Shown: one piece after another, positions 1-6,380 of the stretch
Layout: the number at the start of each line of letters is the position of its first letter
How positions within the stretch are numbered: position 1 is the first letter of the stretch
Source: a virus
Reading direction: 5' to 3' (one strand)
Virus record (IMG/VR): IMGVR_UViG_3300022745_000043
Location: 1 to 51,124 of that record
DNA: 51,124 bases
Program-made: the position numbers and the translations under genes
The notes under the pieces: model-generated
Databases searched by the model: none
The model's input: only the letters and a program-made list of their open reading frames with translations
Told to the model about the DNA's origin: nothing

Positions 1-485
1 GTTGCTGCCGCCGCCCCCAGCTTGGCGAAGTCGACATCGCCCACGGCCGCGAGCGCGCCCGCGGGGATCACCCAGGTCGTGCCGACGCGCGTGGCCGGGA
101 TGGTGCCGGCGTCGATGCGCTGCTGCACTGCCTGCCGCGACACCCCGAGGGACTGCGCGGCCTCGGTGACCGAGACGAGGTCGGGCATCGGGAGCGGCCG
201 CGCTGCGGTCGACCGCTCGTCGAACTCCTTCGTCGTCATCGCTTCCACGGACACGATGTGGTACTTGTGCCCGACCGCGTTCTGGACGAGCGCCATGCCG
301 GTCGTGACGGCCTGGCGCAGCGACACCGCGGGCACGGTGAGGGTGAGCTCGCAGCGCGCGCGGTCGCTACGGCTCAGGACGGTGCCGTAGTCGGCCATCG
401 GCTCGAGGATCTCGTCGATGCGGTCGTTGCTGAGGCCGGCGACCTTCTCGCTGGTCTCGATGATGAGGTTGTACTCGGTGGTCAT
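1..485 (-). CDS. Excisionase-like helix-turn-helix protein, C-terminus cut by window edge
   Basis: About 161 residues are visible, reading leftward from an ATG at 485 with a good upstream ribosome site (GGAAGGAAG). Residues 1-90 are an unrecognised alpha/beta region. Residues about 102-141 form a MerR/excisionase-type DNA-binding domain (LVSVTEAAQSLGVSRQAV, then RIDAGTIPATRVG and WVIP), as in proteins that bind att or promoter DNA. The gene runs off the left edge, so its C-terminus is unknown. It lies in the cargo region of a phage unit, so it may be a recombination directionality factor or a regulator. The DNA-binding domain is clear; the exact role is inference. Confidence 0.75.
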   Translation of the reverse strand, partial: MTTEYNLIIETSEKVAGLSNDRIDEILEPMADYGTVLSRSDRARCELTLTVPAVSLRQAVTTGMALVQNAVGHKYHIVSVEAMTTKEFDERSTAARPLPMPDLVSVTEAAQSLGVSRQAVQQRIDAGTIPATRVGTTWVIPAGALAAVGDVDFAKLGAAAA

Positions 486-528
486 GGCTTCCTTCCTTGG
501 CTTGATGTGGTGGATGATGTGAGGGCTG

Positions 529-569
529 GCCGGAGCCGGGAGGCGCTTCGATCGCTTCCCGGCTCCGGC
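529..569 (-). terminator. Strong hairpin, likely terminator or attenuator between two leftward genes
   Basis: A perfect 13-bp stem (GCCGGAGCCGGGA at 529-541 with its complement at 557-569) and a 15-nt loop lies between the HicA-like gene (stop at 574) and the HTH gene (start at 485). There is no clear U-tract, which is common for high-GC actinobacterial terminators. Confidence 0.6.
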
Positions 570-573
570 TCTC

Positions 574-768
574 TCATTGCCTCCTGAAGCCATGACGCCG
601 CAGCGCGGCACGGGCGTTCAGCAGGCCTCGCCGGTCACCGAGCCCCGCAGGGATCACCGTGACGAACTCACCATCCTTGGTCACGCGGTAGCGACCGTTG
701 GCGGTGATCGTCACCGTGAAGCCCTGTCGCTCCAGCTCCCGGACGAGTGCCCTCACCTCTCTGTTCAT
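574..768 (-). CDS. HicA-like small RNA-binding-fold protein, no partner
   Basis: 64 residues. The layout VRELERQGFTVTITANGRY, then VTVIPAGLGDRRGLLNARAALRRHGF resembles the dsRBD-like fold of HicA mRNA interferases (helix, beta hairpin, final helix). The histidine in the usual G-S-H motif is replaced (NGRY), so catalysis is doubtful. No HicB-like antitoxin lies next to it. I chose ATG 768 because GTG 780 abuts the AGGAGG ribosome site with no spacing. A consensus promoter with palindromic repeats lies upstream. It could be a relic toxin or a regulatory RNA-binding protein. The fold assignment is moderate and the function unknown. Confidence 0.6.
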   Translation of the reverse strand: MNREVRALVRELERQGFTVTITANGRYRVTKDGEFVTVIPAGLGDRRGLLNARAALRRHGFRRQ

Positions 769-802
769 GGTCTGTTTCACCTCCTCCCTGTCGGCGACTT
801 GC

Positions 803-846
803 TGACAAGTAGAACGATACGCGCGCCCTTGTCACTTGTCAAGTAG
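803..846 (-). promoter_or_regulatory. Sigma-70 promoter with TGACAAGT operator repeats driving the HicA-like gene
   Basis: On the minus strand, -35 TTGACA (842-837), a 17-bp spacer and -10 TATCGT (819-814) make a near-consensus promoter. The palindrome ACTTGTCAAGT (834-844) covers the -35, and TGACAAGTAG recurs at 803-812 near the start point. This suggests repression by a dimeric regulator, possibly an adjacent protein. Confidence 0.65.
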
Positions 847-897
847 CAAGGCGAGGGAATCTCCGAGAACTTCCCACCAGATGTCAGAGGCCCGGCC

Positions 898-910
898 TAC
901 CGTCAGCGCA
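898..910 (+). promoter_or_regulatory. -10 element six bases before the DUF3263 ATG (leaderless start)
   Basis: TACCGT at 898-903 is followed by six bases and then ATG 910, so transcription would begin at or beside the start codon. The second DUF3263 copy has TACCTT at the same six-base distance (44197-44202, ATG 44209). Both also have TGTCAG ten bases upstream of the -10. Conservation of this spacing without a ribosome site supports a leaderless mRNA. Confidence 0.5.
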
Positions 911-1176
911 TGACCACCACCGCGACGCTCACCGAACACGAGCGCGCGATCCTGGACTTCGCGAAGCTGCGCTGGAACGGCGACGGCCCGAAGGAGGCCG
1001 CGATCCGCGTCGAGTTCGACTGCTCCGCGACCTCGTACTACCAGCAGCTCAACGCGCTACTGGACCGACCCGAGGCGCTCGAGGCCGAACCCGTGCTCGT
1101 GAACCGGCTGCGGCGGGTGAGGGAGCACAAGCGGCGCGCGCGCTCTGCAGCCTCGCCCTACGGCCAGACGCGCTGA
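910..1176 (+). CDS. DUF3263 protein, copy 1 with altered C-terminus
   Basis: 88 residues. LTEHERAILDFAKLRWNG, then KEAAIRVEFDCSATSYYQQL and LNALLDRPEALEAEPVLVNR match DUF3263, an actinobacterial helix-turn-helix-like family of unknown function. It is almost identical to the copy at 44209-44466 until residue about 72 (VREH). Beyond that the original end is replaced by RARSAASPYGQTR, because a VapBC45 cassette lies in the 3' end; the native tail survives as a remnant ending at 2346. The gene has no ribosome site and is probably leaderless. The conserved core is intact, so the protein may still work. A DNA-binding or regulatory role is likely but unproven. Confidence 0.85.
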   Translation: MTTTATLTEHERAILDFAKLRWNGDGPKEAAIRVEFDCSATSYYQQLNALLDRPEALEAEPVLVNRLRRVREHKRRARSAASPYGQTR

Positions 1177-1565
1177 AGCGGTCCCGTTCGGTACACGCCG
1201 AAGATGCCGTGGCCGGTCGATGCCGCCGCAACCCGGCCGATCTCGCTGGACAGCCGGTCGAACGCCGCCGCCTGATCGTTGCGTGACATCCGGCCATGCA
1301 TCAGACAGAAGGCCACGACCCCGCCGCGTTCTAGCGCGTCACTCTCAGGTTCGCGCGACCTGAGCTTCTTGTCCTTGGTCAGCACAGACCACCCGCTCAC
1401 CGCAGCCAACTCGATCCACTCGACGTCCAGGGCCTTCATCGCCCCGTCTCTGCCGTACACGTCCTCGAGGGTGTGCACGGTCCAGCCCATCGGCCGCAGA
1501 AGGGCCGCGACCGTGGGAGTCAAAGAGCGGTCGAGAAGGAACTCAGGCTGTGCGCGGGAGGACAC
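1158..1565 (-). CDS. vapC45: VapC45-type PIN-like toxin
   Basis: About 135 residues from GTG 1565, which lies 22 bases upstream of the end of the antitoxin gene, so translation is probably coupled. The N-terminal FLLDRSLTPTVAALLRPMG, the central DVEWIELAAVSGWSVLTKDK and the C-terminal YRTGPLQRVWP match the VapC45 PIN-like family, in which acidic residues bind metal for RNA cleavage. Partner VapB45 lies just upstream, the M. tuberculosis VapB45/VapC45 gene order. The 3' end overlaps the convergent DUF3263 gene by 19 bases. Family assignment is firm; ribonuclease activity is inferred. Confidence 0.8.
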   Translation of the reverse strand: MSSRAQPEFLLDRSLTPTVAALLRPMGWTVHTLEDVYGRDGAMKALDVEWIELAAVSGWSVLTKDKKLRSREPESDALERGGVVAFCLMHGRMSRNDQAAAFDRLSSEIGRVAAASTGHGIFGVYRTGPLQRVWP

Positions 1566-2235
1566 GCTGGTGCGCCCGGAGCGCAGCCTCGACGTCGGCC
1601 GGCTCGATCCGGAACTCCTCGGCAACCACGTTCACGGGCTCTCCGGCGTAGAACAAGTCCAGGACATCCTCGACGGCCGCCTTGGACCCGGCGAACACCG
1701 GCCGACCATAGTTGAACCGTGGGTCCAGAATGACCTCGGCCGAGTCGTAGCCCTTGAGTCGCAGCGTGTCAGCCAGGCCATCACTGCCGTAGCTGATGGC
1801 CTTGAGGTACGGGATCGCGAAGTCGGGCAGATACTGACGGTCTCGCGCCCGCTCCCATGCGCCACCCCGGCGCACCATCAGATCCAGCCCGCTGGCGGCG
1901 AGATCCTGTGACGCGAGGGCGTACTCGCCGCCGGCCTCCTGGCGCAGGGTGCCGACCGCTTCACGGATCTCCCGCAGCGGGATGCCGAAATCCCGGAAGG
2001 CGCGCAGTACGTGAGCCTCGACAACGCCAAGGAACGGCACCACCGGCTCGCCGTAACCGCGGGGAGCGTTGGCGTGCACCAGAGGTGCTCCGCCGGCGTT
2101 CTCGACCGTCCAACGCCTCACGGTGGTCCTGCGGCCACCCGTCGCGATCGCCGTGTGTGCCACCGTCAGCAACGGTGCCAGCTTCCGCCGGTCGATCATC
2201 CACCACACCCCCTCGGTCGCCTGGCTACTGACCAT
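1543..2235 (-). CDS. vapB45: VapB45-type DUF433 antitoxin
   Basis: 230 residues from ATG 2235, preceded by AGGTGG five bases upstream; the open frame further upstream is only antisense to the lipoprotein gene. Residues 50-100 contain VVPFLGVVEAHVLRAFRDFG, a MerR-like helical region. The C-terminal third has DUF433 features (VILDPRFNYGRPVFAGSK, then VVAEEFRIEPADVEAALR), an HTH used in autoregulation. Length and order match VapB45 of mycobacteria. It should bind and neutralise the VapC45 encoded 3' of it. The pair forms a cassette inserted into a DUF3263-lipoprotein locus that is uninterrupted at 44.2-44.9 kb. Confidence 0.8.
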   Translation of the reverse strand: MVSSQATEGVWWMIDRRKLAPLLTVAHTAIATGGRRTTVRRWTVENAGGAPLVHANAPRGYGEPVVPFLGVVEAHVLRAFRDFGIPLREIREAVGTLRQEAGGEYALASQDLAASGLDLMVRRGGAWERARDRQYLPDFAIPYLKAISYGSDGLADTLRLKGYDSAEVILDPRFNYGRPVFAGSKAAVEDVLDLFYAGEPVNVVAEEFRIEPADVEAALRAHQRVLPRTA

Positions 2236-2298
2236 GGTGCCACCTGGCACCCCCGTTGACCCGTTGCGGCCGCGTTCAACGCCTGACGGCGGCGGCTG

Positions 2299-2346
2299 CG
2301 GGAGCAGCGGCGCGCGGCGCGGTCGGGGCGCGTCAGGCCTGCGTGA
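2299..2346 (+). pseudogene. Remnant of the original DUF3263 3' end
   Basis: In frame to the TGA at 2344-2346 this stretch reads REQRRAARSGRVRPA, nearly the same as the intact DUF3263 end at 44415-44466 (REQRRATRSGRVRPA). It overlaps the lipoprotein stop exactly as in the intact copy. It marks the far edge of the inserted VapBC45 cassette. The sequence gggagca(caa)gcggcgcgcg occurs at both edges (about 1118-1140 and 2300-2316), a probable target duplication or recombination seam. Confidence 0.7.
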
Positions 2347-2734
2347 GGATGAGCTCGAGCCCCGAGTCGGGGTGGTAGCGCCAGACGGCCGAGTACGAGC
2401 CCCAGGAAGCCTCCTGCCGCCCGTCAAGAGCACGCGTCTGGTCGATGTCAGCCAACACGGAGTCCGGCGTGCTCAACGCGCGGAGCACGCAGGCGATCTG
2501 CTGGTAGCTCACCCCGTCGACGTCGTCGTTGCCTTTGCTGTCCAGGGTCACGGTCTTGCCGGAGTCCCCGACGGTGAGGCCGGGCTGGCTCCGGTTGAGA
2601 CAGTTCCAGGCCGCGGTTTCGAGGGCGGGCGTGGTGGGACTCGCCTCACTCGAAGAGTCTGTGGCCGGCCCGGCCTGACTCGCGCAACCGGCAAGCAGCC
2701 CCGAAGCCAAAACGACCAGCGCCCAGCGCTTCAC
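2333..2734 (-). CDS. Small lipoprotein, copy 1
   Basis: 133 residues from GTG 2734. It has a lipoprotein signal peptide (MKRWALVVLASGLLAGC, lipobox LAGC with acylated Cys near 17), a Ser/Thr-rich linker and a mature domain with two cysteines (WNCLNRSQPGL and QQIACVLRAL) and an acidic DSKGNDD stretch. It would be anchored outside the cytoplasmic membrane. It is about 97% identical to the lipoprotein at 44453-44854, which ends tail-to-tail with the other DUF3263 gene. Surface exposure of a phage-borne lipoprotein suggests lysogenic conversion or superinfection exclusion, but no domain of known function is visible. Confidence 0.8.
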   Translation of the reverse strand: MKRWALVVLASGLLAGCASQAGPATDSSSEASPTTPALETAAWNCLNRSQPGLTVGDSGKTVTLDSKGNDDVDGVSYQQIACVLRALSTPDSVLADIDQTRALDGRQEASWGSYSAVWRYHPDSGLELILTQA

Positions 2735-2790
2735 GACGAACCCCCGCTTCCCCCGGCCCCCGTGGCCGACGGTCGCAGCCTAGCGGCCGC

Positions 2791-3093
2791 TCAGACCGTG
2801 CGGCGGTAGACCGGGTACACGTGCCGGCCGACGGCGAGCACGCCGACCTGCGGCCAGTAGCGCGACACCCACATGTCCGGGGTGGCGTAGCAACGCTCGC
2901 CGCGCTTGGTCTTCGGCCGGTGCCAGTAGTGCGAGCGCCAGGTCGTCGTCACGCAGGGCTTGATCGAGGGCGCACCGGATGCCTGCGGGATGGCCGGGCC
3001 GGGGCCGTCGATGCTCCTCGACGCCTGAGCGGGGGCGATGACGGCGAGCGACGCGACCAGGGCCGCGAGAAGGACGAGGGCGATGCGCTTCAT
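2791..3093 (-). CDS. Small secreted protein
   Basis: 100 residues. The signal peptide MKRIALVLLAALVASLAVIA ends with a likely AQA-S cleavage near residue 24. The mature part is about 75 residues, basic and aromatic, with two cysteines (KPCVTTTWRSHYWHRP and GERCYATPDMWVSRYW) that could form a disulfide. I recognise no family. It lies 57 bases upstream of the lipoprotein gene on the same strand and next to the attachment site, a usual place for genes expressed in the lysogen. Confidence 0.65.
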   Translation of the reverse strand: MKRIALVLLAALVASLAVIAPAQASRSIDGPGPAIPQASGAPSIKPCVTTTWRSHYWHRPKTKRGERCYATPDMWVSRYWPQVGVLAVGRHVYPVYRRTV

Positions 3094-3115
3094 GGTGGCT
3101 CCGAGGCGTCGGGGC

Positions 3116-3330
3116 GTTGCCTAGGCAACACCCGGAGGCGGATTGGGCGTCGTCGGAGACACCCGGAGCAACCCCCGAAACGCCTCTGACCTGCGGCAAC
3201 GCCGAAACCTGAGCACGTCAGGACACGTCGTCAGCGGGTTCAAGTCCCGCCTTCCGCACCTGTATAGTGCCTGGTCAGAGGCCGTGTCGCAAGCACATCG
3301 GAGAGCCAGGCAACACCGCCAGGCAACACC
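3116..3330. repeat. Integrase arm-type repeats on both sides of the tRNA-derived core
   Basis: AGGCAACACC occurs left of the core at 3123 (AGGCAACACCCGGAGG, with inverted GTTGCCT at 3116-3122) and right of it at 3308-3317 and 3321-3330, the last followed by GGAGG. Short direct repeats flanking a core on both sides are typical of the P and P' arms bound by the N-terminal domain of a tyrosine integrase. A normal prophage end would carry only one arm, so this looks like an undivided attP. Confidence 0.6.
3208..3260 (+). other. attP-type core: 3' fragment of a leucine-type tRNA
   Basis: GCGGGTTCAAGTCCCGC (3234-3250) is a complete T arm with a TTCAAGT loop, followed by CTTCCGC (3251-3257), A and CC: the 3' acceptor strand and end of a tRNA. 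A matching 5' strand GCGGAAG is absent in the preceding 90 bases, so the tRNA is not complete. The acceptor sequence and the possible long variable arm upstream fit tRNA-Leu; a CTGAGCA loop-like stretch at 3209-3215 would be a GAG anticodon. It lies 100 bases upstream of the integrase, as an attachment core should. Confidence 0.65.
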
Positions 3331-3361
3331 GGAGGCCTCCCGGAGAACCCCGGAGGTAACC

Positions 3362-4522
3362 GTGGCGAGCATCCAGGCACGCCCCAGCGGCACCTACCGC
3401 GTCTCATTCCGCCTCGACGGCCGCCAGAAATCCGTGACCGTCGCGAGCATCAGCGACGCCCAAGCCGTCGTCCGACTCATCGACCGGTACGGCCCCGCCG
3501 ACGCCCTCGAGCTGCTCGCCGCACAGTCCACCGCGAGCGCCACCACCCCCACCGTCACCGAGGCCGCGCGCGCCCACGTTGCCCGCCTCACCGACGTGAC
3601 CGACGGAACCCGCCACGACTACGAGCGCATCATCGACCGCGCCCTGGACGGCCAACCCATCGGCGAACTGCCCGTGAACCTCGTCGGCCGCGAAGCCGTC
3701 GTGCGCTGGCACTCCTGGCTCCGCGCAGACCGCGGCCTGTCCAGCAAGACCATCCGCAACCACCACGCCCTGCTGTCCGCGACGTTCGCCACCGCCATCG
3801 CCGACGGCCACGCCACCACCAACCCGTGCCGCGGCGTGCGCGTCCCCCAGGTCGAGCGCGTGAGCGACAAGGTCTTCCTGTCCTCCGGCGAGCTCGCGAT
3901 CCTCACCGCCGCGATCCCCGTGCGCTACCAGCCGCTCATCATCACCCTCGCCGGCACCGGCCTGCGCTGGGGCGAAGCCACCGCGCTCGAGGTCGGCGAC
4001 GTCGACCTGGACGCCGCAGTCCCCCTGCTGCGCATCACGAAGGCGTGGAAGCGCACCGGCACCCAGGCCGCCGTCCTCGGCCCACCCAAGTCACGCGCCG
4101 GCGTGCGCACCGTGTCCCTGCCGCCCGAGGTCGTCGAGGCCCTCGCACCGCTGATGGACGGGCGCGCGACCAGCGACCTGCTGTTCACCGCGCCCGGCGG
4201 CGGACGCCTACGCCACGACCACTTCTTCGACCGCGTCTGGAAGCCCACCCTGGACAAGCTCAACTCCCGCCAGGACGAGCACGGCAACCCCATCACCCCA
4301 GCACTGGCCAAGCGACCCCGCCTGCACGACCTGCGCCACGGGCACGCCTCCGCGCTCATCGCCGCCGGCATCAACCTGCTCGAGGTCAAGGACCGGCTCG
4401 GGCACGAGTCCATCGACACCACCGTGGGCACCTACGGGCACCTCGTCCCGCAGGCCATGGCACGCACCGCCGCCGCCGCGTCCGCGTACCTCGTCCAGGC
4501 CGCCCCACAGATCGAGGCCTAG
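3362..4522 (+). CDS. int: Tyrosine site-specific integrase (tRNA-Leu-type site)
   Basis: 386 residues from GTG 3362, preceded by GGAGGT five bases upstream. An arm-binding domain (residues 1-55, SGTYRVSFRLDGRQKSVTVA) and a SAM-like core-binding domain (65-160) precede the catalytic domain. Visible catalytic residues are R202 (TGLRWGE), a lysine in the KSRAG turn, H322-x-x-R325-H326 (HDLRHGH), the later LGHESIDTT and nucleophile Y358 (TYGHL). It should insert and excise the phage at a tRNA gene matching the core just upstream. It converges with, and overlaps by four bases, the ImmA gene. Confidence 0.93.
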   Translation: MASIQARPSGTYRVSFRLDGRQKSVTVASISDAQAVVRLIDRYGPADALELLAAQSTASATTPTVTEAARAHVARLTDVTDGTRHDYERIIDRALDGQPIGELPVNLVGREAVVRWHSWLRADRGLSSKTIRNHHALLSATFATAIADGHATTNPCRGVRVPQVERVSDKVFLSSGELAILTAAIPVRYQPLIITLAGTGLRWGEATALEVGDVDLDAAVPLLRITKAWKRTGTQAAVLGPPKSRAGVRTVSLPPEVVEALAPLMDGRATSDLLFTAPGGGRLRHDHFFDRVWKPTLDKLNSRQDEHGNPITPALAKRPRLHDLRHGHASALIAAGINLLEVKDRLGHESIDTTVGTYGHLVPQAMARTAAAASAYLVQAAPQIEA

Positions 4523-4935
4523 GCCGCCAGCCGCGCCGCGATCGCGTCCTTCTCCTGGACCGTCAACGACCGGATCCGCCGGCGCACCACATCGACCGTG
4601 ACGTCGAGCTCGTGCGCGACCTCCTCCGGGCACAACGCCCACCGCAGCACATCCGCCAGGCGCTCGAGGTCGACCAGGCGCCGCGCCGCGAGGTCGTCCG
4701 CGTCACGCTCCATCCGACGGTCGAACCACTTCCGGCCCGTCTTCGCGTGGTCCAGGTCGACGTGCGCGATCTCGTGCGCGAGCACCGTGTTCCGCTCCGC
4801 CCGACCCAACGTCCGCTCGAGCAGGATCACCCGCTCGGCAGCGATCCAAGCGCCGCGCGCCGGGCGCAGGTCGACGCGTCCGATATGGATGTGCGGGTAC
4901 CGCTGTGCGGCGTCCTCCCAGGGCGAGTAGCCCAC
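4519..4935 (-). CDS. ImmA/IrrE-family metallopeptidase
   Basis: 138 residues. The zinc-binding motif HEIAH lies at residues 54-58 within NTVLAHEIAHVDLDH, and MERDADDLAARRL downstream supplies the third ligand region typical of ImmA/IrrE proteases. In ICEBs1 and many actinophages such proteins cleave the phage repressor after DNA damage. The gene follows the repressor on the same strand 18 bases downstream. It lacks a fused HTH, unlike IrrE of Deinococcus. Repressor cleavage here is inferred from position. Confidence 0.85.
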   Translation of the reverse strand: MGYSPWEDAAQRYPHIHIGRVDLRPARGAWIAAERVILLERTLGRAERNTVLAHEIAHVDLDHAKTGRKWFDRRMERDADDLAARRLVDLERLADVLRWALCPEEVAHELDVTVDVVRRRIRSLTVQEKDAIAARLAA

Positions 4936-4953
4936 TATGTCCCCCGTCGCTAG

Positions 4954-5289
4954 TCAGCCGCCGCGGATCTCCCGCGCCTTGCTCAGTGCTGCGAGGCGAG
5001 CAGCTGCTCGCACCTCTTCGCGCTCGACGTCGGACAAGCCCGAGAGAGCGTCGTCCGGGAGGTCGAGCATCACCCCGTCCGCATCGTTGTCGGCGGGTGC
5101 GACATCGCGCCCGTCAAGCGCCGCGACAAGGACGGCGGTCAGCGCGGCAATGGTGCGGGGGCGCACGGTGACGCCAGCCTCGGCCTTGCGGACGGTCTCT
5201 TCGCTCAGGCCGGCGCGGCGGCCTAGTTCGGCCTGCGACCAGTCGAGTGCCTTGCGCTGCTCGCGCAGCTCGTCGCCTGTTGTTGTCAC
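4954..5289 (-). CDS. XRE-family phage repressor
   Basis: About 111 residues from GTG 5289; an ATG at 5319 in frame is possible but would place the start inside the operator region. Residues 5-60 form an XRE helix-turn-helix (GDELREQRKALDWSQAELGR, then RRAGLSEETVRKAEAG). The C-terminal half is acidic (LPDDALSGLSDVEREEVR), a likely linker and dimerisation tail. It is transcribed away from the Cro-like gene, with four GGCAAA boxes between them. It is the probable immunity repressor of this unit and shares no operator sequence with the repressor at 48.2-48.7 kb. Confidence 0.8.
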   Translation of the reverse strand: MTTTGDELREQRKALDWSQAELGRRAGLSEETVRKAEAGVTVRPRTIAALTAVLVAALDGRDVAPADNDADGVMLDLPDDALSGLSDVEREEVRAAARLAALSKAREIRGG

Positions 5290-5314
5290 GTCCCGAGGAT
5301 GGCTCCAAACCTTC

Positions 5315-5466
5315 GGCAAAGTCCAATCAACCTAGGCAAATACGCGGCGTGTAGTTCGTTTCCGTTGGCACACATGGGCGATCTCTGTCGGGGGTATCGT
5401 CGCAGGCCAGGCAAACATTTGCCCGACTTCCAGCCTTGGAGACTGGACACACGGCAAACCTTTGCC
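5315..5466. promoter_or_regulatory. Operator set: GGCAAA-NN-TTTGCC palindromes
   Basis: Two perfect 14-bp palindromes, GGCAAACATTTGCC (5410-5423) and GGCAAACCTTTGCC (5453-5466), lie upstream of the Cro-like gene. Two half sites GGCAAA (5315-5320, 5335-5340) lie next to the repressor start. This two-sided arrangement around divergent promoters is the standard layout of a lysis-lysogeny switch. The region is clearly lower in GC than its neighbours. Confidence 0.8.
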
Positions 5467-5481
5467 CTACGTTGTCACCCA
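5444..5481 (+). promoter_or_regulatory. Early rightward promoter with operator in its spacer
   Basis: TGGACA (5444-5449), an 18-bp spacer containing the second palindrome, and TACGTT (5468-5473) form a sigma-70-type promoter ending seven bases before ATG 5481. With no ribosome site in front of that ATG, the transcript is likely leaderless. Repressor bound at 5453-5466 would block RNA polymerase directly. Confidence 0.6.
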
Positions 5482-5768
5482 TGAGCAGGAACTACGACAA
5501 CCAGCGGCCCAAGAGGCAGCCGCCCGTCGTCCCCCTCGCCGCCCTGCGCAAGTCGCACGGGCTCACCCAGCCCGACGTCCTGGCCCGCATCAAGGACGAG
5601 TCCGGCCGTACCTACACCGTCGGCGCGCTGTCCGCTCTCGAGGGCGGTCACCGGGGCGCCAGTGAGCACTTCCTCCAGGACATCGCCGCCGTCTTCGGCC
5701 TTGAGCCCGCAGACCTCTGGACCGACTACACCCCGCGCGCGCAGGCCGGCACCGAGGAGGCAGCGTGA
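5481..5768 (+). CDS. XRE-family Cro-like regulator
   Basis: 95 residues. After a basic N-terminus (RPKRQPP), residues 16-75 form an XRE domain: PLAALRKSHGLTQPDVLARI, then YTVGALSALEGGHRGAS, with helix DIAAVFGLEPADLW. It is the first rightward gene after the operators and so the likely Cro or early activator. It ends in an ATGA overlap with the next gene. The start has no Shine-Dalgarno and sits at the predicted transcription start. Confidence 0.78.
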   Translation: MSRNYDNQRPKRQPPVVPLAALRKSHGLTQPDVLARIKDESGRTYTVGALSALEGGHRGASEHFLQDIAAVFGLEPADLWTDYTPRAQAGTEEAA

Positions 5769-6139
5769 TGGATACGGCTGTCTACCGGCTCTTCGACGAG
5801 AACGGCGCACTCCTCTACGTCGGCATGAGTTCTGACGCCGAGGCGCGCATCCGCGCGCACCGCAGCACCTCGGTGTTCGGGTGGCGCATCCGTTCCACGA
5901 CGGTCAGCGACTTCCCCACCCGCGCGGCGGCCGCCGCTGCAGAGCGGGAGGCGATCCGCGACGAGGCTCCGCTGTTCAACGTCGTCGGCCGCTTCGGCGA
6001 CCGCTCCGCATGGACGTTGGAGCACTACCGGGCCTTCCTTCAGGTGGCCTCACCGCGCAGGTCGTCCAACGTTGTGCGCCGTCGCATCGAGCTGATCGAG
6101 GCCGAGGCCCGCACCCGCTTCGGCGCGGAGGTGGCGTGA
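5768..6139 (+). CDS. GIY-YIG-like nuclease domain protein
   Basis: 123 residues starting in an ATGA overlap. The N-terminus VYRLFDENGALLYVGMS fits the first beta strands of a GIY-YIG domain (VYRL for GIY, LYVG for YIG). It is followed by RIRAHRSTSVFGWRIRSTTV and a helix rich in Ala and Glu (AAAAAEREAI) holding the expected glutamate. The C-terminal 40 residues are basic. It could be a small endonuclease or a DNA-binding protein. Its place between the regulator and the excisionase-like gene suggests an early DNA function. Confidence 0.65.
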   Translation: MDTAVYRLFDENGALLYVGMSSDAEARIRAHRSTSVFGWRIRSTTVSDFPTRAAAAAAEREAIRDEAPLFNVVGRFGDRSAWTLEHYRAFLQVASPRRSSNVVRRRIELIEAEARTRFGAEVA

Positions 6140-6369
6140 TGGACGAGCGCACCGAGCTCTTCGACGCGACCGAGGCCGCCCGCCGCCTGGGCATGACGGA
6201 GGAGTTCGTCAAGATCCGCGCTCGTCGCGGCGAGATCCCGTCCCGCCTCATCGGCCGGTACCGGCGCTTCACCCAGGCCGACCTCGACGAGTACGTCGAC
6301 GCCTGCAAGGTCGGCGGCGACTCCGGTCCGCGCATCACGCGCGTCACCCGCGGCAGGCGATCCGCGTGA
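6139..6369 (+). CDS. xis: Excisionase-like helix-turn-helix protein
   Basis: 76 residues. LFDATEAARRLGMTEEFVKI, then RARRGEIPSRLIGRYRRFTQ and a DLDEYV helix form a compact MerR/Xis-type winged HTH, the excisionase fold common in actinophages. It starts in a TGATG overlap with the GIY-YIG-like gene. The tail (RITRVTRGRRSA) is basic. It is the best candidate recombination directionality factor for the integrase at 3362-4522; a purely regulatory role is the alternative. Confidence 0.75.
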   Translation: MDERTELFDATEAARRLGMTEEFVKIRARRGEIPSRLIGRYRRFTQADLDEYVDACKVGGDSGPRITRVTRGRRSA

Positions 6370-6380
6370 CCCCCGAAGCC

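Noticed and set aside
574-768. HicAB toxin-antitoxin pair
   Set aside because: No HicB-like gene is adjacent and the key histidine is missing; only a HicA-like fold is claimed.
3174-3260. A complete tRNA-Leu gene
   Set aside because: The 3' half is clear, but the required 5' acceptor strand GCGGAAG and D arm are missing.
3826-4953. A rightward frame overlapping the integrase and ImmA genes
   Set aside because: Arg/Pro/Ala-rich out-of-frame reading of the integrase; the catalytic residues lie in the other frame.
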